In this document: positions 62,233 through 64,000 of the stretch, one piece after another
Layout of the letters: each line of letters begins with the position of its first letter
How positions within the stretch are numbered: the stretch's first letter is position 1
Assembly: GCF_900105475.1 (NCBI RefSeq)
Contig: NZ_LT629777.1
Coordinates: forward strand, 62,001 to 126,000
DNA from: Pseudomonas asplenii
GTDB taxonomy: Bacteria > Pseudomonadota > Gammaproteobacteria > Pseudomonadales > Pseudomonadaceae
Direction of reading: 5' to 3'
Length of the DNA: 64,000 nt
Position numbers and translations under genes: made by a program
Notes under the pieces: generated by a model
What the model saw: the letters and a program-made list of their open reading frames with translations, nothing else
Database searches by the model: none
Told to the model about the DNA's origin: nothing

Positions 62233-64000
62233 ATGACAGACCTTTCAAGCCACACCCCGATGATGCAGCAATACTGGCGCCTGAAGAACCAGCACCCCGA
62301 TCAGCTGATGTTCTACCGCATGGGCGACTTCTACGAGATCTTCTATGAGGATGCAAAGAAGGCCGCCAAGCTGCTGGACATCACCCTGACCGCACGCGGG
62401 CAGTCAGCCGGGCAGTCGATTCCGATGTGCGGGATTCCGTTTCACTCCCTCGAAGGCTACCTGGCCAAGCTGGTGAAACTCGGCGAATCGGTGGTGATCT
62501 GCGAGCAGATCGGTGACCCGGCAACCAGCAAGGGCCCGGTGGAGCGTCAGGTGGTGCGGATCATCACTCCCGGCACCATCAGTGACGAAGCGCTGCTCGA
62601 CGAGCGCCGCGACAACCTGATCGCCGCGGTACTGGGCGACGAGCGCCTGTTCGGCCTGGCGGTACTGGATATCACCAGCGGCAACTTCAGCGTGCTGGAG
62701 ATCAAGGGCTGGGAAAACCTGCTGGCCGAGCTTGAGCGGATCAATCCGGTGGAGTTGCTGATCCCGGACGACTGGCCGCAAGGCCTGCCGGCGGAAAAAC
62801 GCCGTGGCACGCGTCGACGCGCACCGTGGGATTTCGAACACGACTCGGCCCATAAAAGCCTCTGCCAGCAATTCGCCGTGCAGGACCTCAAGGGCTTCGG
62901 CTGCGAAACCCTGACCCTGGCCATCGGCGCCGCCGGCTGTCTGCTCGGGTATGCCAAGGAAACCCAGCGCACCGCCCTGCCGCATTTGCGCAGCCTGCGC
63001 CACGAGCGCCTGGACGACACCGTGGTGCTCGATGCCGCCAGCCGGCGCAACCTGGAACTGGATACCAACCTTGCCGGCGGGCGCGACAACACCCTGCAGT
63101 CGGTGGTCGACCGTTGCCAGACCGCCATGGGCAGCCGCCTGCTGACCCGCTGGCTGAATCGTCCGCTGCGTGACCTGAAGATCCTCATCGCGCGCCAGAC
63201 CTCTATCGGCTGCCTGCTGGAAGGCTACCGTTTCGAACGGCTGCAACCACAGCTCAAGGAAATCGGTGATATCGAGCGGATTCTCGCCCGGATCGGCCTG
63301 CGTAACGCCCGGCCCCGTGACCTCGCGCGGCTGCGTGATGCCCTCGGGGCCCTGCCGCAGTTGCAGGATGCGATGCTCGAACTCGATGCCCCGCACCTCA
63401 AGCAACTGGCCACGACCACCAGCACCTACCCGGAACTGGCGATCCTGCTGGAGCGGGCCATTATCGACAACCCGCCCGCGGTCATCCGCGACGGTGGCGT
63501 GTTGAAGACCGGCTACGACGCAGAACTCGACGAACTGCTGTCGCTCAGCGAAAACGCCGGACAATTCCTGATCGATCTGGAAGCCCGGGAAAAGGCCCGC
63601 ACGGGCCTGGCCAACCTCAAGGTCGGCTACAACCGCGTGCACGGCTACTTCATCGAGCTGCCGAGCAAGCAGGCCGAGTCGGCACCGGCCGACTACATCC
63701 GCCGCCAGACCCTCAAGGGCGCCGAGCGCTTCATCACCCCGGAACTCAAGGAGTTCGAAGACAAGGCGCTGTCCGCCAAGAGCCGGGCGCTGGCTCGGGA
63801 GAAGATGCTCTACGAAGCCCTGCTGGAAATGCTCATCGGCGAATTGCCACCGCTGCAGGACACCGCCGCCGCGCTGGCCGAACTGGATGTGCTGAGCAAC
63901 CTCGCCGAACGTGCGCTGAACCTGGACCTCAATTGCCCACGGTTCGTCGACGAGCCATGCATGCGCATCGGCCAGGGTCGCCATCCGGTGGTCGAGCAGG
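62233..64000 (+). CDS. mutS: DNA mismatch repair protein MutS (partial)
   Basis: 589 codons are in the window; the C-terminal ATPase part lies beyond the end. Domain I has the mismatch-reading Phe-x-Glu at F33-Y-E35 in [25 protein letters not shown]. The connector, core ([32 protein letters not shown] level region) and clamp ([44 protein letters not shown]) follow in order. MutS recognises base mismatches and recruits MutL. The start [15 protein letters not shown] is the closest usable ATG; some relatives begin a few codons earlier. Confidence 0.96.
   Translation, partial: MTDLSSHTPMMQQYWRLKNQHPDQLMFYRMGDFYEIFYEDAKKAAKLLDITLTARGQSAGQSIPMCGIPFHSLEGYLAKLVKLGESVVICEQIGDPATSKGPVERQVVRIITPGTISDEALLDERRDNLIAAVLGDERLFGLAVLDITSGNFSVLEIKGWENLLAELERINPVELLIPDDWPQGLPAEKRRGTRRRAPWDFEHDSAHKSLCQQFAVQDLKGFGCETLTLAIGAAGCLLGYAKETQRTALPHLRSLRHERLDDTVVLDAASRRNLELDTNLAGGRDNTLQSVVDRCQTAMGSRLLTRWLNRPLRDLKILIARQTSIGCLLEGYRFERLQPQLKEIGDIERILARIGLRNARPRDLARLRDALGALPQLQDAMLELDAPHLKQLATTTSTYPELAILLERAIIDNPPAVIRDGGVLKTGYDAELDELLSLSENAGQFLIDLEAREKARTGLANLKVGYNRVHGYFIELPSKQAESAPADYIRRQTLKGAERFITPELKEFEDKALSAKSRALAREKMLYEALLEMLIGELPPLQDTAAALAELDVLSNLAERALNLDLNCPRFVDEPCMRIGQGRHPVVEQ

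Noticed and set aside
1..64000. CRISPR arrays, rRNA, tRNA genes
   Set aside because: I looked for regularly spaced short repeats and for tRNA-like 3' ends and conserved rRNA blocks and saw none. The repeats found are REP doublets, not arrays. A covariance-model search was not possible here.

Overview
The window is about 64 kb of a Pseudomonas chromosome, most likely of the P. fluorescens group. The evidence is the set of Pseudomonas gene neighbourhoods (pcaK-pcaR, rapA-ykgJ-nbdA, DUF2288-braCDEFG, fpr-finR, dgkA-erdR, recX-recA-cinA-tailocin-mutS), the high GC content, and the repeated GTGGGAGCCGGCTTGCTGGCGAT-type REP elements. No rRNA, tRNA or CRISPR array was seen.

Layout. 1-4.8 kb: aromatic-acid uptake (pcaK, cut by the window edge) and its regulator PcaR with PcaR-box-like operators, a low-affinity phosphate transporter, and a 38-residue CcoM subunit of cbb3 oxidase that is too short for ordinary gene calling and has two Anr/FNR-type boxes in front. 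4.9-7.6 kb: a LysR regulator followed by a RidA-family/class V aminotransferase pair. 8.2-17.9 kb: RapA, an MFS carrier, a YkgJ cysteine-cluster protein, an MHYT-GGDEF-EAL c-di-GMP protein at the nbdA locus, and a large chromosomal tubulin/FtsZ-like protein of unknown role. 18.1-23.8 kb: the branched-chain amino acid ABC operon braCDEFG, with an internal hairpin terminator after braC. 23.9-25.9 kb: a bufferin-type operon (DUF2282 precursor, MNIO/DUF692 enzyme, DUF2063 partner), probably a copper-binding RiPP system. 25.9-39.5 kb: ordinary core genes, including a COG3650-type lipoprotein, TrmO, Fpr/FinR, DgkA, ErdR, a DTW-domain tRNA enzyme, a LOG protein, RecX and RecA with a LexA box.

40.3-57.7 kb, almost all on the minus strand, is a complete headless Mu-like contractile tail cluster (R-type tailocin) between cinA and mutS. 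It has an S24 repressor, operator palindromes, a long leader ending in a terminator-like hairpin, a holin, a Com-like zinc-finger protein, an unknown secreted protein, gp37 to gp48-like tail and baseplate genes, a programmed -1 frameshift in the tail chaperone, two related tail fibre/chaperone pairs, a GH19 endolysin and an overlapping Rz/Rz1 spanin pair. There are no capsid, terminase or integrase genes.

57.8-62.2 kb is an accessory patch between the tailocin and mutS: a broken IS5-type transposase, an AT-rich acyltransferase-3 gene split by a frameshift at a T6 run, two small membrane proteins, a second Rz/Rz1 pair, and fused fragments of phage genes ending in the C-terminal half of a tyrosine recombinase. 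mutS starts at 62233 and runs off the end.

The most interesting items are the tubulin-like protein, the bufferin operon, the tailocin regulatory region with its frameshift site and Com/secreted-protein pair, and the small Anr-box-preceded ccoM gene.
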